This document shows, in pieces, positions 31,904-43,654 of a stretch of DNA of 64,000 nt; position 1 is the first letter of the stretch, and the number at the start of each line of letters is the position of its first letter. This DNA is from Styela clava (Eukaryota > Chordata > Ascidiacea > Stolidobranchia > Styelidae). Made by a program: the position numbers and the translations under genes. The notes below the pieces were generated by a model. It was not told the origin of the DNA. It did no database searches and was given only the letters and a program-made list of their open reading frames with translations. The stretch spans positions 21,473,383-21,537,382 of the forward strand of contig NC_135252.1 in NCBI RefSeq assembly GCF_964204865.1, given 5' to 3'.

Positions 31904-34900
31904 ATGGATGGATTTCGGGCCGAAGCTGCCCTTGAGCATAAATCAAAAATACTGGATTCTTATTCAAAAATGAAAGATGCTGGGTTGCTCTTAGATTTTA
32001 AAATTGTAATTAAAAATACATCATTTCCAGTTCATCGCAGTTTATTGGCTGCAGGATCGGATTATTTTCAAGCCATGTTTCTTCATGATAAAAAGGTTGT
32101 TGAGCAAGGTGTCGTGGAAATCAAAAAGGTTGGCGCTGAACCTATGAGCCGATGCATAGAGTTCTTATACACAGGAGATACAGACCTAAACAATGAAAAT
32201 TGTCAGGATATTCTCCATGTATCAAGCATTCTGCAAATTGACGCTTTGAAAAAACTTTGTTTCCGTTTCCTGCAAACCAATTTGTCTCCAGAAAACTGTT
32301 TAGTTGTTGCTCATTTGGCAGAGATATACAATGACCATCATGCAAGACCTAGAGCAAAGGAACTAGTAGTCGATGAATTTGAGATGATTGTGAAGGCGGA
32401 TTTGTTCCCCTCCATCAGTTCAACAGACCTTATCTATTACTTGGATAAAAGCAGAGTGGATTCAGTAGTATCTTGGTCGGCTCTCACAACTTGGATCAGA
32501 ACCAACCGAGACCGAGACGATCTCATCAAAGTCTTGGATGAATCACTAAAGGTCATGAAATTACCTATTTCGTTCCTACTGTCGACTGTTCTGGATGACG
32601 ATATTTTTGACAACCGTACGATGAGCAATTTAGTCTCAAAACATGTATTTATGGAAACAGAAAACTTGAAAGAAAATATCACAGCGAGCAATTGTATCAA
32701 ATTGAAAACTTTGGCTAAAGAATTTCTTGACATTGACGGGAAGCCACTAGAGCTTATCAATCAATTCATTGTCGACAATATTGAGGAAGTTTCCAAGTTC
32801 GCTGGTTACGAAGCTTTCAGCGAAGACACGGTTGCAGAATTGGAAACAAAGATGAATAACTGCATTTCTGATAGAGTCAAGTATGAACTCCTTTTGGCTT
32901 GGACACGTTTTAAGGGCGAGCGACGCACACATTTTTCTCGTTTGTTTAAATTGATCAAGCTTAATGAGCTTCCGATCAAATTTATTCAACAAAAAATTGA
33001 AAATGAAAAGTTGGTTGAACAATCTCCGAGTTGCAGTGCATTGCTGGACTTATGCTTAAGTCCCAACGATGAAGATTCCGATAGTGATGATGATATCCGT
33101 TATCGTACATACGGTGTGGACAAATTAATCGATGATGATGAGTTCAAGTTCGTATCAGAAGAAGATTTGAAAATATATTTGAAATCGTATACGCCACTTT
33201 TGCAAAAGAAATGGGAAGCAATGAAACGTTGGATGGAAAATAAAGACAATGCAAACACATTGTTCAAAGACTTATTGACTACAATGGGACCTCCATTTGG
33301 GTTTCTTCTCAAAATAGTTGTAGAAGATCCGTTTTTTGAGAACGAGAATGCACTAAAGGAAATTGCTCTTAGTCTTATTTTCTCTTCAATTTCAGAAGTG
33401 GGAGAATTATGTGACAAAATTGATTTGGAAAATTGCTTCATCCTGAAAACTCTCAACCCATCAATATAATAAAGTCAATCACAATCTTTGGAATTCAGAG
33501 ATTGAGAGGTTTCTGACGATCCACGCACCACTTGTTCTAAAAAGAAAAGAGATATTGGATTTCAGTAAGGATGAAATCGAAAATCTAATACGAGTGACAG
33601 AGTGCAGTGCAGACTTCAAGGCTGAAGCATTGCTAAAATGGGTGAAGCAAAAGTCAGAAAGATTGGATTTGCTACCAGGCCTTTTAAAACTTATCAATCT
33701 GCGACTTCTTACATCACCTACCGTTCGATTGTTGCAGTCGGATCCCACCATTAGTCAATCAGAAGACTCTCGTGAAATTTTGCATAAGTTGGGGTCCAAA
33801 GGTTTGATAACTAAGAACAATTCAATCCTGGACGAGACAATACAAGATTTATTTGTGGTAGATTTATCATCAGGCATGGGATATACCTGTGATCTCTCGA
33901 GTGCAGAGACTTTTGTATTGTCGCAAACTACGAAGATTTTCCCTATAAATATAATCAATATGGGTGAAAACGTATACGGAATAAATTTTAAGAGCGTTCT
34001 TAAACTAAATAGGGAAGGAAATTGGGAATGCTTGTCGCTTATCCCAGAAACCATCCGACGTTGTTTCTTGGAGGAATTCATTTGTGGTCCAAACAAAATA
34101 ATTGCTTTCAAGGATTGCTTAGCTTTCTTTATGGGCTCTAAACTAACGATGTATAATCCTTTCAAGGACGGATGGTCAGATACATTACCCGGATGCGACT
34201 TGAAATCAAAATTTTGTGTCGCCGCATCAGATGAAAGCATTTTTGCATTTAATGGCCAGACGAGAAGAGCAAAACGATTTGACGCGACAGCAAGTAAATG
34301 GTCAGATATTGCTAAAATGCCAACGGAGCAGGTTTTGGCGTCTTGTGCTGTTTTACATAATATGGTTTTTGTTGTCGGAGGAGCTTTTGGAAGCTGGTTT
34401 GAACAATATGTCGGACCGAGAGATATAGTTCAGTGCTATAATCCAAAATCTGATTGCTGGACTAGAATCTCAAACATGTGTCAGCCACCAATATTTCTTA
34501 GCACTTGTGTGGTCAACAACAAATTATATGTCACGGGAGGAAAGAAGGACGGAGGTTTCTCAATTCAACTATATGACGAAGAGAATAATCAATGGGAAGT
34601 GGTTCGAGAACTTGAAACTACGAAACAATATTTTTCCGCATGTGCCATTCCAAGGGGATTTCTGTCCTTCGACTACCGTCAATGTTTCACTTTTGAAGAA
34701 AGCCTTGGTTTACTAGATCGCGTTAATGCTGAATTTGATAGAAAAACCAAAGAAAAATATTCTATTAAGCAGATTATTCCGCTATCTGGCGGAGAAATGA
34801 ATCTACTGGGATGTCGACTTATTTTCCCTCCTTCAGCATTGGATGAAGAAACTGAAGTAATTTTAGCTGTAGACAGTTATCCTAAGAATTCGCCTGGTTT

Positions 34901-36471
34901 TATGGAGCTGGAAACATCGGATAGAATATTTAGTCTCGACTTTCCTATAACACCTGTGATGATTTGCAAACCTTCCATGAAATTCAACAAACCCGTAATT
35001 GTAGAAATGGACAGATGTTTCAGCACTCGAGAAAACAAAACCATTCCAGTTGATATTCAAATAAGAAAAGTAGACTCCGATTGGAAAAAGGTCTCTGAAG
35101 CAATTTTAGGCAATACCAACAAGATTAGATTTACAGTTTCACATTTCTGTGGCATGGCAGTGACTGTTTCCCCAGAGTTAGTCGACGATGGATCGTTTCA
35201 TCTCATTAATGACGTGTACATCCAGAAAATAACCGCTCAAATCGCTTCAGTGTTTTGCAAAGATGAGACAACGCAAAGATCCATGAAAGAGATCCTACAA
35301 GAGGAAAACTTTGTCAAATTTATGGGACCCTCACATGAAATTCTCGAAGGTCTGGGTACTCGAGTCAATCTTCGATTTGAGTGCACAGAACCAGAGCAAA
35401 CGAGAATATCGGAAGGATGTCCATCTTCGCAGTTCGATATAAACAGACAAATTTTCAAAACAAGCAAACATGTGGTTTGTTTCAAACCACTCCCTCGTCC
35501 CCGGGAATATACTGGAGTCATAGATTCCGATTACTATGTAAAAATAAACGAAGAAGCCGAAACGAGACTAATGCTGGCCGTAGAATGGCCGATTCAAACT
35601 AGAGGTAAGTTCACATTATACTGAAAATTTTTTTTGTTTGAAAATGACATGGCGTGTCGTATCCTATCCATAAATTTCGATGGAGAAAGAGCCGTTGCTG
35701 GCCACTCTTTAATTCAGTAAAAGCAACAAAATCGCAGCCATCCCATTATATATATTAAAGTAGAAATACTCGCTCCTTTAAGTATTTCATAATGCTGTAT
35801 GATATTGACTGTTTCATTCAATGAAATTTTACTATATTTAGTTCGCAGTCTACGCGCTACCCTGTTTAAATTATCGCAGCTTTGCGCAAAAGTAAATATT
35901 TATTTTCATTCTCTCCCTGGTACTAAGCGTGTTATGCTGATAAAAGCTGTTAATGTTTTACTAAAACTATACAGCAGCCAAACTATATGATATATTCTAG
36001 CCGAATTCACTACACCCAGAGAAATATAAAGAATATTTGTGCGAGTGGCAACATTTTTTCCTAATTTGACGTCATATACGATTATTACGTCACCACAATA
36101 TACTGGGCTTGCTGACAATATTCCTTCGTTCGTGGCTGTTTAAAATTATTCAAGCTAAAAAAACTAAATTGATCGAGTCATAAAGACCACAAACCTTCGG
36201 GATTGTCGCATAGTCCTATTAGTTCCAGTGTGTATACAAGAATTCCTAACCGCGAAATTTTACCCTTGTGGTGTCGCCCAATTTTAATCATATTTCAAAG
36301 CCGAATATAATAAAAAAAAAATTTTAAATCAATTAAATATTACTTTTTATAGGTACTGGACCAATCAACATATCGAATGTCGTCCACACTGGACCGAGAG
36401 CAAATGTGATGGCAACTGACAATGCGAGGGTAGAGACCCACAGTACGGGCGAGACCAATGTTGTCACATAA
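31904..36471 (+). CDS. BTB - multiple BACK - kelch - ZU5 protein (two exons, one frameshift)
   Basis: Probably a Cullin-3 adaptor or scaffold. Start ATG 31904 (MDGFRAEA) is preferred over 31847 because BTB proteins begin about 20 residues before the domain. Residues ~25-120 form the BTB (FPVHRSLLAAGSDYFQAMF). BACK follows (~125-230, LSPENCLVVAHLAE), then at least two more BACK-like repeats with NCIKLKTL / NCFILKTL starts. Frame 2 stops at 33469, but the other frame reads on as LWNSEIERFLTIHAPLVLKR to 35604. So one indel lies between about 33440 and 33475, either a real lesion or a sequence error. Kelch blades lie at ~33950-34680 (VVGGAFGSW, YVTGGKKDGG). ZU5 is at ~34785-35170 (PLSGGEMNLLG, FPPSAL). 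Exon 1 ends G35604 (gtaagt); exon 2 is 36353-36471, phase 1, stop TAA. Total about 1270 residues. Confidence 0.8.
35605..36352 (+). other. Intron of the BTB-kelch-ZU5 gene
   Basis: 748 bp from gtaagt to ttttatag. It restores a phase-1 junction (AGA G|GT ACT GGA). Ignoring it would end the protein at TRGKFTLY 35624. No other feature is seen inside. Confidence 0.65.
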
Positions 36472-36728
36472 AATTGATTGGATTTATGGAACATAGAAAA
36501 ACGACTCTTACTATACCATAAAAACTGCTTTATTAACTTTGATATCAGAAACGAACACTTTTCATGGGATATTTGATCATACTTTTTTCAACTCTAATGT
36601 CGGACATGCGCTTTGATTGCATTTAATTGGGTAATATTCCATCGAAACAGAAAATATGCATCAGGGTTAAAATGCTAGTAATGTATATATAAGTGTGCGA
36701 CGGTCAAATTAAAATGCTTAAAGGCAAG

Positions 36729-37255
36729 TATACAATTTAAATTTTGATTTGCTTTTCAGGTACTCATCATATAGCGTTCACTTCTTCAGTAAACATAGTG
36801 TGGATAAGTAGTAAAATTTAGGTATTGTTTGCATTTTTCATCAACCCACAAAATGACAAGGAAAATGATCCAAACAATGAAGTGCAAAATTGCTGTTTGT
36901 CAAGTCAGTGAGGCAAACTCAGTGCTTTTTTCGTTTTCCTCCTCCGAGCGTCCGCTCATTGGTCTTCCTTATCTTTCTGCATCAACTACAGATCCAATTG
37001 GCGATGAATTGCAAATTGCAAAAATTGCCAAATAAATTCGAAATTCTCTGTTAAATGGCGCTGAGTTTGCCATACTGATTTACATGCTTTTTGCCAAACA
37101 GCAATTTTCCGTCTCATTTCTTGGATTAATCTCCGTGTCAATCTGTTGGTGGATAAAAAATACTAACTTTTACTACTTACCCATACTATATTTTCTAGAG
37201 AAATGAACGCTCTATGATAAGTAACTGAAAAGCAAATCAAAATTAAATGTGTATA
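36729..37255. mobile_element. Foldback element with ~165-bp terminal inverted repeats
   Basis: The left arm (36729-36893: TATACAATTTAAATTTTG, TTTGCTTTTCAG.TACT.ATCATA.AGCGTTCA) matches the complement of the right arm (about 37085-37255) with ~80% identity. The TATACA ends are compatible with a TA target, as for Tc1/mariner-like MITEs. The central 190 bp hold an open frame (ATG 36829, ending TAA 37035) with no recognised domain. Confidence 0.75.
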
Positions 37256-39019
37256 CATACTATTGAGTAATGCATATGCATATTTATTCTATTCTGGGAG
37301 CATTTATTCAAAAGTAAATTGACTTCCATTGGCGGTAAATTCTAAAAGCAAGCGCAGTCCCTATTGAATCCTCAATAGTGGTTTCGACCACTAATAGTGG
37401 TTGGCGACTGGTGGGAAGCAATACCCTCTGTTGTATAAAATATAAATTGTCGAGACAAGGGACACATATTTCCACAAAACAAAAAATTATAAAAAACTTG
37501 ACCTTTGAAATGAAAGTTAGGAAACCTTGTTGTATTCGGAATAAATTTTCTGTAATTGATATTCGATTCACCAGACAGATTGGTTCATTTGGTCATGAGA
37601 AGGAAATTAAATTTCCATCCTCTATTGAGTTGTCAAAAGCAACGCAACTCGGCGATTCTGAATTTGTGTTATATTACTCTTCCCTTTCTATATTGGCCAT
37701 TTATAATGATTAACTGCTATGCAAGCATATACTATTCGTTCATGGACATATTTAAAATGTTAAGTTTAACTTGGTGTGGAAATATTATTTTAAGCCAATC
37801 ACATGGTCGCAATTGGGATAATATCACTCCAAACAAGGCACGAGACAAGCCCTCACATTGTCACGTTAAGAAAGCTGCGCTTATATTTATCAGCATAATT
37901 TTCAACAACGCTGGTTTTTTCTTGGCTAATGCACCAAAATGTATGTGTTTTACGGAAAAAAAATTGTTCGGATTGCTAATAAAAATACACCTCCCTACGC
38001 AATTGTTACTTATCGATCTTGATCGGTAAGTATGTTAATAGGTATTTTTCTGTTAGTTTGACTGTCTGTTAGATACACGCGATATCTCACGAAAGCGAGG
38101 TTTAATCTGCTCCAAATTTTGCATGTGCATTCATCATCACCAGAAGCCTATTGATTGATTGTGGATGAATTATGTCGTATAATTAGCGAGTTATTAATTA
38201 ATTAGTGATGGAACACATGGTGTCGCTATGGAGTAAAAGCGGGTGAATCGAAACCGCAGTTTCTGTTTTGGGGGACCCCCTAACTTTCGATCGATAAGTC
38301 TTCGGTTTCCGACCGATTTTCTCGTTTTTATATTTGAGGTTTATCATAATATTAAACAAGGAAACGACCACTGACAAGTTAGGAGTCACTCTGTCTGAAT
38401 AGCCATCCAAATATTGATAATGTTATTCTAAATGACTTATGTAGCCGGTTCGGTGGTTTTATGTACTCCTGGCCAGCTTGATGCATAAGTATTGTCCACC
38501 GAGATGCGGGGGAAATGAGTTATCTTATCATTTGCTTATTCCTATTGACACGTAGTTGCTGATCTTTAGGATGCTTGGATGTTGGGAGTGTTTTTTTTAT
38601 CCCCATTAAAATAATTTTTTGTTGCATATTTTTACAATTTTATGTAACATTGATATTATATTGGTGATTTTAACTCAAAAATTCATATTATCTGCCTTCA
38701 AACTCAGTCTTTAAATATCATTGTCATCGCTGCAGAAGATACCTTAAATTGGTCATTTTATTATCCAGATTTTTTCTTCTCTTATATCTGAAATATTCCA
38801 ACTGGCAACCCCGAAAGGGTCTTGGCGTTTTTACTCCTTATGGTTTTTATTATTAATTATAAATTTGCCTTAAGCGAGGTAAAAATTGAAGTGTTAATTG
38901 TGTTGTAATTTAAAAAAAAAGTTGAACAACTTTGTGTCGATTTGAAATATATGTATTCCCCCCCTCAAATTCCCTATAGACCTGGGGTGCCAAACTTGTG
39001 GGTTTTTAAGGGCTACATC
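37256..39019. other. Noncoding / unassigned
   Basis: Overlapping open frames at 37378-38029 lack splice sites, codon bias and known motifs and are not called. 38040-38170 (GATACACGCGATATCTCACGAAAG) looks like a dispersed transposon end of unknown family. 38960-39018 (CTGGGGTGCCAAACTTGTGGG) resembles a hAT left end that hosts the next element. Confidence 0.35.
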
Positions 39020-39287
39020 CAGTGTTCCCTCTAAGGTGTGCGCGCGCACACAGCTTTCAGAGGCTGCGCACACGCATAGATTTACTGCGCACAGACGTAT
39101 CTCGATGTAATGTAACAATGTGCTCGGTTGGCAGGTTGAGAAAGTTTGTTGTTGGCCCACTTAATACCCGGTTGGAACGCCAAAATTTCTTCATTGGTTT
39201 TTGCACAATTATTAGTCATTTCCAAAAAAGTGCGCACACACCAAAATTTCTGCGCAGACATACTACAAAAAATTAGAGGGAACATTG
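39020..39287. mobile_element. hAT MITE with CAGTGTTCCCTCTAA ends (268 bp)
   Basis: Left CAGTGTTCCCTCTAAGG and right-end complement CAATGTTCCCTCTAATTTTTT, flanked by gctacatc / gccacatc (7 of 8). Interior has TGTGCGCGCGCACA and TGCGCACACGC palindromic runs. The type is widespread in animal genomes. Confidence 0.85.
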
Positions 39288-40384
39288 GCCACATCGCATT
39301 TTGGGAATTGTGCCAAGCGTTGCAAACAGTTTTTGATATATTTTTGATAATGTATACTGAAACATATTTTTAGATAGGTGTAGTTTGTGACATATATTAT
39401 GACGTAATTGAAAAGCCGAATTTTTGTTATTTTCTTAACTTTTAAATGCAATTTGCTTATTCATTTTTTGAAATTTACTATTATTGTAATTTACTGTATT
39501 TATTACAAAAATCATAATTTTTTTATATACAATAATCCAAAACATTTTTGAACAAACTTTTGACATGAAAAGAATAATTTATACACTAAAAATGACTTGG
39601 TCTAAATATATATACCTAAAATTCCAAATTCGGTCAAAATGAGAACAAAAAAAATTACTTAAAAATAGTTTCTGTAAATTGGCGTTTTCTGCGTTAATAA
39701 TCAATTTCACATTGAAACAATTTGACCCGTGTTATAGACCACGGTTCGTCTTTTTTTCTCCAATGGTTATGTTTATCTAATTTCCCTAAGGAAATCTCCG
39801 GGTCTGAGACTTACAACCAAGTACATTGAAAATTTTATATGTTGAAATTATGTTCAAGCTTTCTTTGTGTTTTTATTAATAATTTCGCTTATACAAAGCT
39901 TTCTAGATTAGATTAACACTCATCTGAATCATTTCTGAATTTGATGATGCAGAGTACAAAATTTCCTTTGTTTAGCTTCCTATACTTTTTGCGTGTAACA
40001 TTGCAAAACAGGCTCTGTTCGGGCAGTCAATTTGTGCAAGGTTCTACAAACTTTTGATGGTAAAATGAATCTATCCGGATTCGGATTAACTCTAATTTAT
40101 TGCATTATGGGTCAGGCGTTGAGAATTGAGCCCAAAATTTTTTATTCTCCGAATCCAAATCGAACTATATTTGTATTCATTTTATTGAAATCATAGCTGT
40201 ACGTCTCGCACTATATTAAGAAATTATTTGCTGTTTTCCCGCTTTCAAATTGCTAATAATTGTTTCTTGATAGAGATCAATAAACAGTATAAGTTGATGA
40301 CAAATTTCCCTATCTTTGGTTTGTTTATGTGCGGAGGAAATATTGAGTCGAATGATAAAGCAAGGTATAGTGAAATATCTGGGT
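39288..40384. other. AT-rich noncoding stretch
   Basis: No gene or RNA supported on either strand. Confidence 0.35.
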
Positions 40385-40515
40385 GGCAGTCAATATAGGA
40401 TTTACATATTTATCCCAGAGAGAGGGAACCGATAAGGTATAACCCATATGACAAATCATGGCCTCTCGTCCGGTTACCACTCCATGTCGGATATGGAATT
40501 AGTTAGCGAGTTAAT
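40385..40515 (-). repeat. tRNA-derived SINE, 3' part
   Basis: Complement reads CTAACTAATTCCATATCCGACATGG, GGTAACCGGACGAGAGGCC, CCCTCTCTCTGGGATAAATATGTAAATCCTAT. This matches 43970-44085 of the intact SINE. Confidence 0.75.
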
Positions 40516-40686
40516 CGTTTTCGAAGCAATCGAAAAAAATCTTCTTACTCATAATTACCCTCCAGATCCGACAAAATAGCATCGAATAAGGGTCAACATA
40601 ACAGTTTATCAACGTTAATATATATATAAACACGGGCACTATGGTCCATGACACTGTTCACTAGTGGGCGTTCTATTACAAAATAT

Positions 40687-40804
40687 GGTGCTCCCGAAGT
40701 ATGTGAACCAAGATGGCGGGCACCGGAACGTAGTATGTGTACCAGGTATATTACATACTACGTTTCGGTGTCAACCATCTATGTTGACATACTTCGGGAG
40801 GACC
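40687..40804. mobile_element. MITE, GCTCCCGAAG family, compact palindromic copy (118 bp)
   Basis: Ends GGTGCTCCCGAAGTATGTGAACCAAGATGG and (complement) GGTCCTCCCGAAGTATGTCAACATAGATGG. The centre is a second palindrome, CGTAGTATG...CATACTACG, so the whole single strand can fold on itself. Confidence 0.75.
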
Positions 40805-42050
40805 CAAAATATTCTTGCCATGGAGCCCATCAACTTGATCAAAAAAAAAACGTAGATGTAACAAGGCATGAGACATGAATCGTTCACTTTACGGTACAGA
40901 GAAAACCTATAAAGTTGAATATGTGGGCATATGAATGTGAAAGTAGTGCAATAAAGTTACTTTAACTTTTAAAATAATTTTGTGGCAGCTAGATTCGTTC
41001 GGGCGAGTTTATTAGCTGATCGCTGACTTAAGTAAAACTGTTGTTTCTACTCAAACATTTCGAATTTTTGCAAAAGTTTTTCGCGGACTGGCGTTTGCAT
41101 TTTGAAATTTTGATTTCAATTCAATACATTTAATCACTTTTCATAGAAATGCATCAGCAAAAACGCATTTTATCCCTGAGATAAAAGAACTGCTATTTAA
41201 TTCACACTTAAATTTTCTAAACGTGCCAAAAAATCGACAAATAGCAGTCAAAGGGTAAATCCAGTTGAGGATTACAACTGTGTTTAAAATCTATCTAGGC
41301 GAAAAAGCGGCTACTGAAGTTACAACTGCTACCAAACAGCTATCAAAAAAGTTATTCGCAAACATGAGATATGAATCGATGCTCGGGGAAACATCCAGTG
41401 ACGTCCAACATTGCGAAGATAAACTAAAATCGATCCAAGCTAGCTGCCATTCTACTGGGATCTTGGCTAGGCCTCAAATATTTAAATGTATCATAATCAT
41501 CTCTATTTTTTACTATCATAGGTCATTAATTCCAAGGCAAGTGCTGAAATCAATTGCAATTCTCAGAGACATTTGCTTTCAGTGACGAGGAGATTCTCCT
41601 ATAATTTTGCATATAGTAATGAAGTCACAACGATCTCCATGCTGGTAATCTCCATTACGCAATGAAAAAAGGTAACCTTGTGCAACTCTGTTGCTCGTAC
41701 CGTCTTACAGATACCTGTAATCCTGCCAAGATCTTGGATAGACTTTAAATATTTTTATGTATTATAATCATCTCTACTTTCCACCAACACATGCCATAAA
41801 AACAACATAGCCAGGATAACATCTAAATGTACTACACTTCTAGTAGATTAACTTACAGTCAATGCTGAATCCAATTACAATTCTTGGAGACGTTTACCTT
41901 GCTCCCAGTAATATGGAATTCAGCTTAATTTTTTTCTTCATAGACTGAAGTCAAAATCGAGTTTTTGTTCAGCCCTTAGTTACAGATTCCTTAAATATCA
42001 TCCTATCGCTCTTATGGCTGTGAACTGTATACCCAGGCCCGAGCTATAAA
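40805..42050. other. Unassigned; one possible coding island
   Basis: A plus-strand open frame at 41265-41585 has a moderately polar segment (KQLSKKLFANMRYESM, CEDKLKSI) between 41300 and 41450 but no recognised family or clear splice borders. The remainder is noncoding. Confidence 0.3.
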
Positions 42051-42190
42051 CAAGCGGATAAACCGATAATACCCACGGTGTGGCTCATCGTGCTAAGGGT
42101 TAGCAATACGCTCGCCATCGCACATATGATTACTCTGCGTTGGTTCACTACCCTCCTACCCTAAATGGAATTGTGAGTCTTTTGTGACCG
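42051..42190 (+). repeat. tRNA-derived SINE, 5' part
   Basis: CGGTGTGGCTCATCGTGCTAAGG... followed by GTTAGCAATACGCTCGCCATCGCAC matches the tRNA-like head at 43755-43820. The copy is broken before the B box. Confidence 0.7.
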
Positions 42191-43177
42191 GACAAGAGGT
42201 TCTATTACGGTATAAAAAAGCCTACCTTGATTGACCATATCTGTTGAACGTACGGTCTGAGAATGACGCTGAACTGTATATCCAGTCCCATAAATTCAAA
42301 GTCATGACCATCCATGCTTTTTCGTCTGCATTAGGCTACAAATAAAAAAGCCTACCTTTAGCATCTCTGCTGAACGGACGTTACTAGATCTTAGCGACCA
42401 TGTCTAGACACAAAAAGCCAACAATTTTACAAAGGCCTCATAATATCCGTTCGAGCGGCTGCAAAAATGCATTTGTTACAGCATTGTTGACTTATTTGTA
42501 ATTAGTTATGGCTAAGGAAATAAACAAGGAAATCGATGGTCGGGGAAATCAAAATGTTAAGTACATAGCTAAGCAATAGACTACTGTTGCACACCAAATA
42601 TTGTATTCTATATGATTTTAATTTAAGCACTAGAATAGACAGAAATGCCGGAACGCCAAACGGAAATTATGACGCCAAAACGTTTTAAAACAGCCAAAAT
42701 TGTTGAATTCGGCCTTAAAAAGCCAATATGGCAACGGTCTAAGAATCATCATGGTATTTTGTGATTATAATCGTAACAATTGATAAGAGAATAATAATGA
42801 CACAATAATTAATGTTTGGCCAGATGTAATTATACCAGTCTGAAAAGCTCAATGGAATAAGCTTAAGTAAAGTATGTGACATTTTTCTATTTATCCTGCC
42901 AAATACAGGTGTCGCATAATGGGGTGACTGGAATACCTGACTGTTCTAATTCTAGAAAACTATCGGAAACGACCAGCATTCAGTGTGTCCTACAATGGCA
43001 CAAATATCAATAATGTTGTACACTGAAGTTTGATATATTGCTATTAAATCCAGAGATGACATCTGGAATTATTCATTCTTAGTTTCACTATAGTTAAATC
43101 CACATTATTAGTAGACAATGACAATTTTTGAATTTACGATTACGAAGTGATCAGTGGCCACCACCGTTCTAGAGTAG
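42191..43177. other. Noncoding stretch
   Basis: No gene or repeat boundary supported. Confidence 0.35.
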
Positions 43178-43340
43178 TTAATCAACGCTTTCGCTTATGG
43201 ATGTGTTTGATATCTGAGTGCTATCGACGGAGCTTTCCGCTTTGTTCATTTCGGGAATAACTTTTTGGTTTGTCCGATCATCTTGAAGCAACGCGTTACA
43301 GCTGGTGATTACGCTGCTGATTACTCTGTGCGAAAAATTT
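43178..43340 (-). CDS. Possible terminal exon of an unrecognised gene
   Basis: On the minus strand, after a weak acceptor (TTTTTCGCACAG), the frame reads VISSVITSCNALLQDDR ... ESSVDSTQISNTSISESVD and stops at 43178. Codon use and the polar Ser/Thr-rich tail look coding. No upstream exon was found in the transposon-filled DNA to the right. Confidence 0.25.
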
Positions 43341-43654
43341 GAACAATCGCACCAAAAAAAATAGCTGGTAATTTCTACTTCTACAGAGTAGCTCACGTAG
43401 CGTTCCTGAATTCTAGATGTCTTCATTAGCATGTATGTATGTTTATTTGGCTCATGTAAAAATGTAACAGTATCAGCATAAATGCATAATAATTAAACAG
43501 TATAACAGGGACGGGATGCGTGATCAAGACCTTACTGACTGTCTGGCCTAAGATACAGATGTGCGACATGCACCCCTAACAAGTAAAACTTCATTTTAGG
43601 ACTTCTGTGGTATAGTAGGACAACAGAATGGAACATACAAATAAAACTCTAGTA

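Noticed and set aside
37378-38029. Two overlapping 111- and 157-codon open frames
   Set aside because: No domain, no splice signals, AT-driven composition; they overlap in different frames and look like chance.
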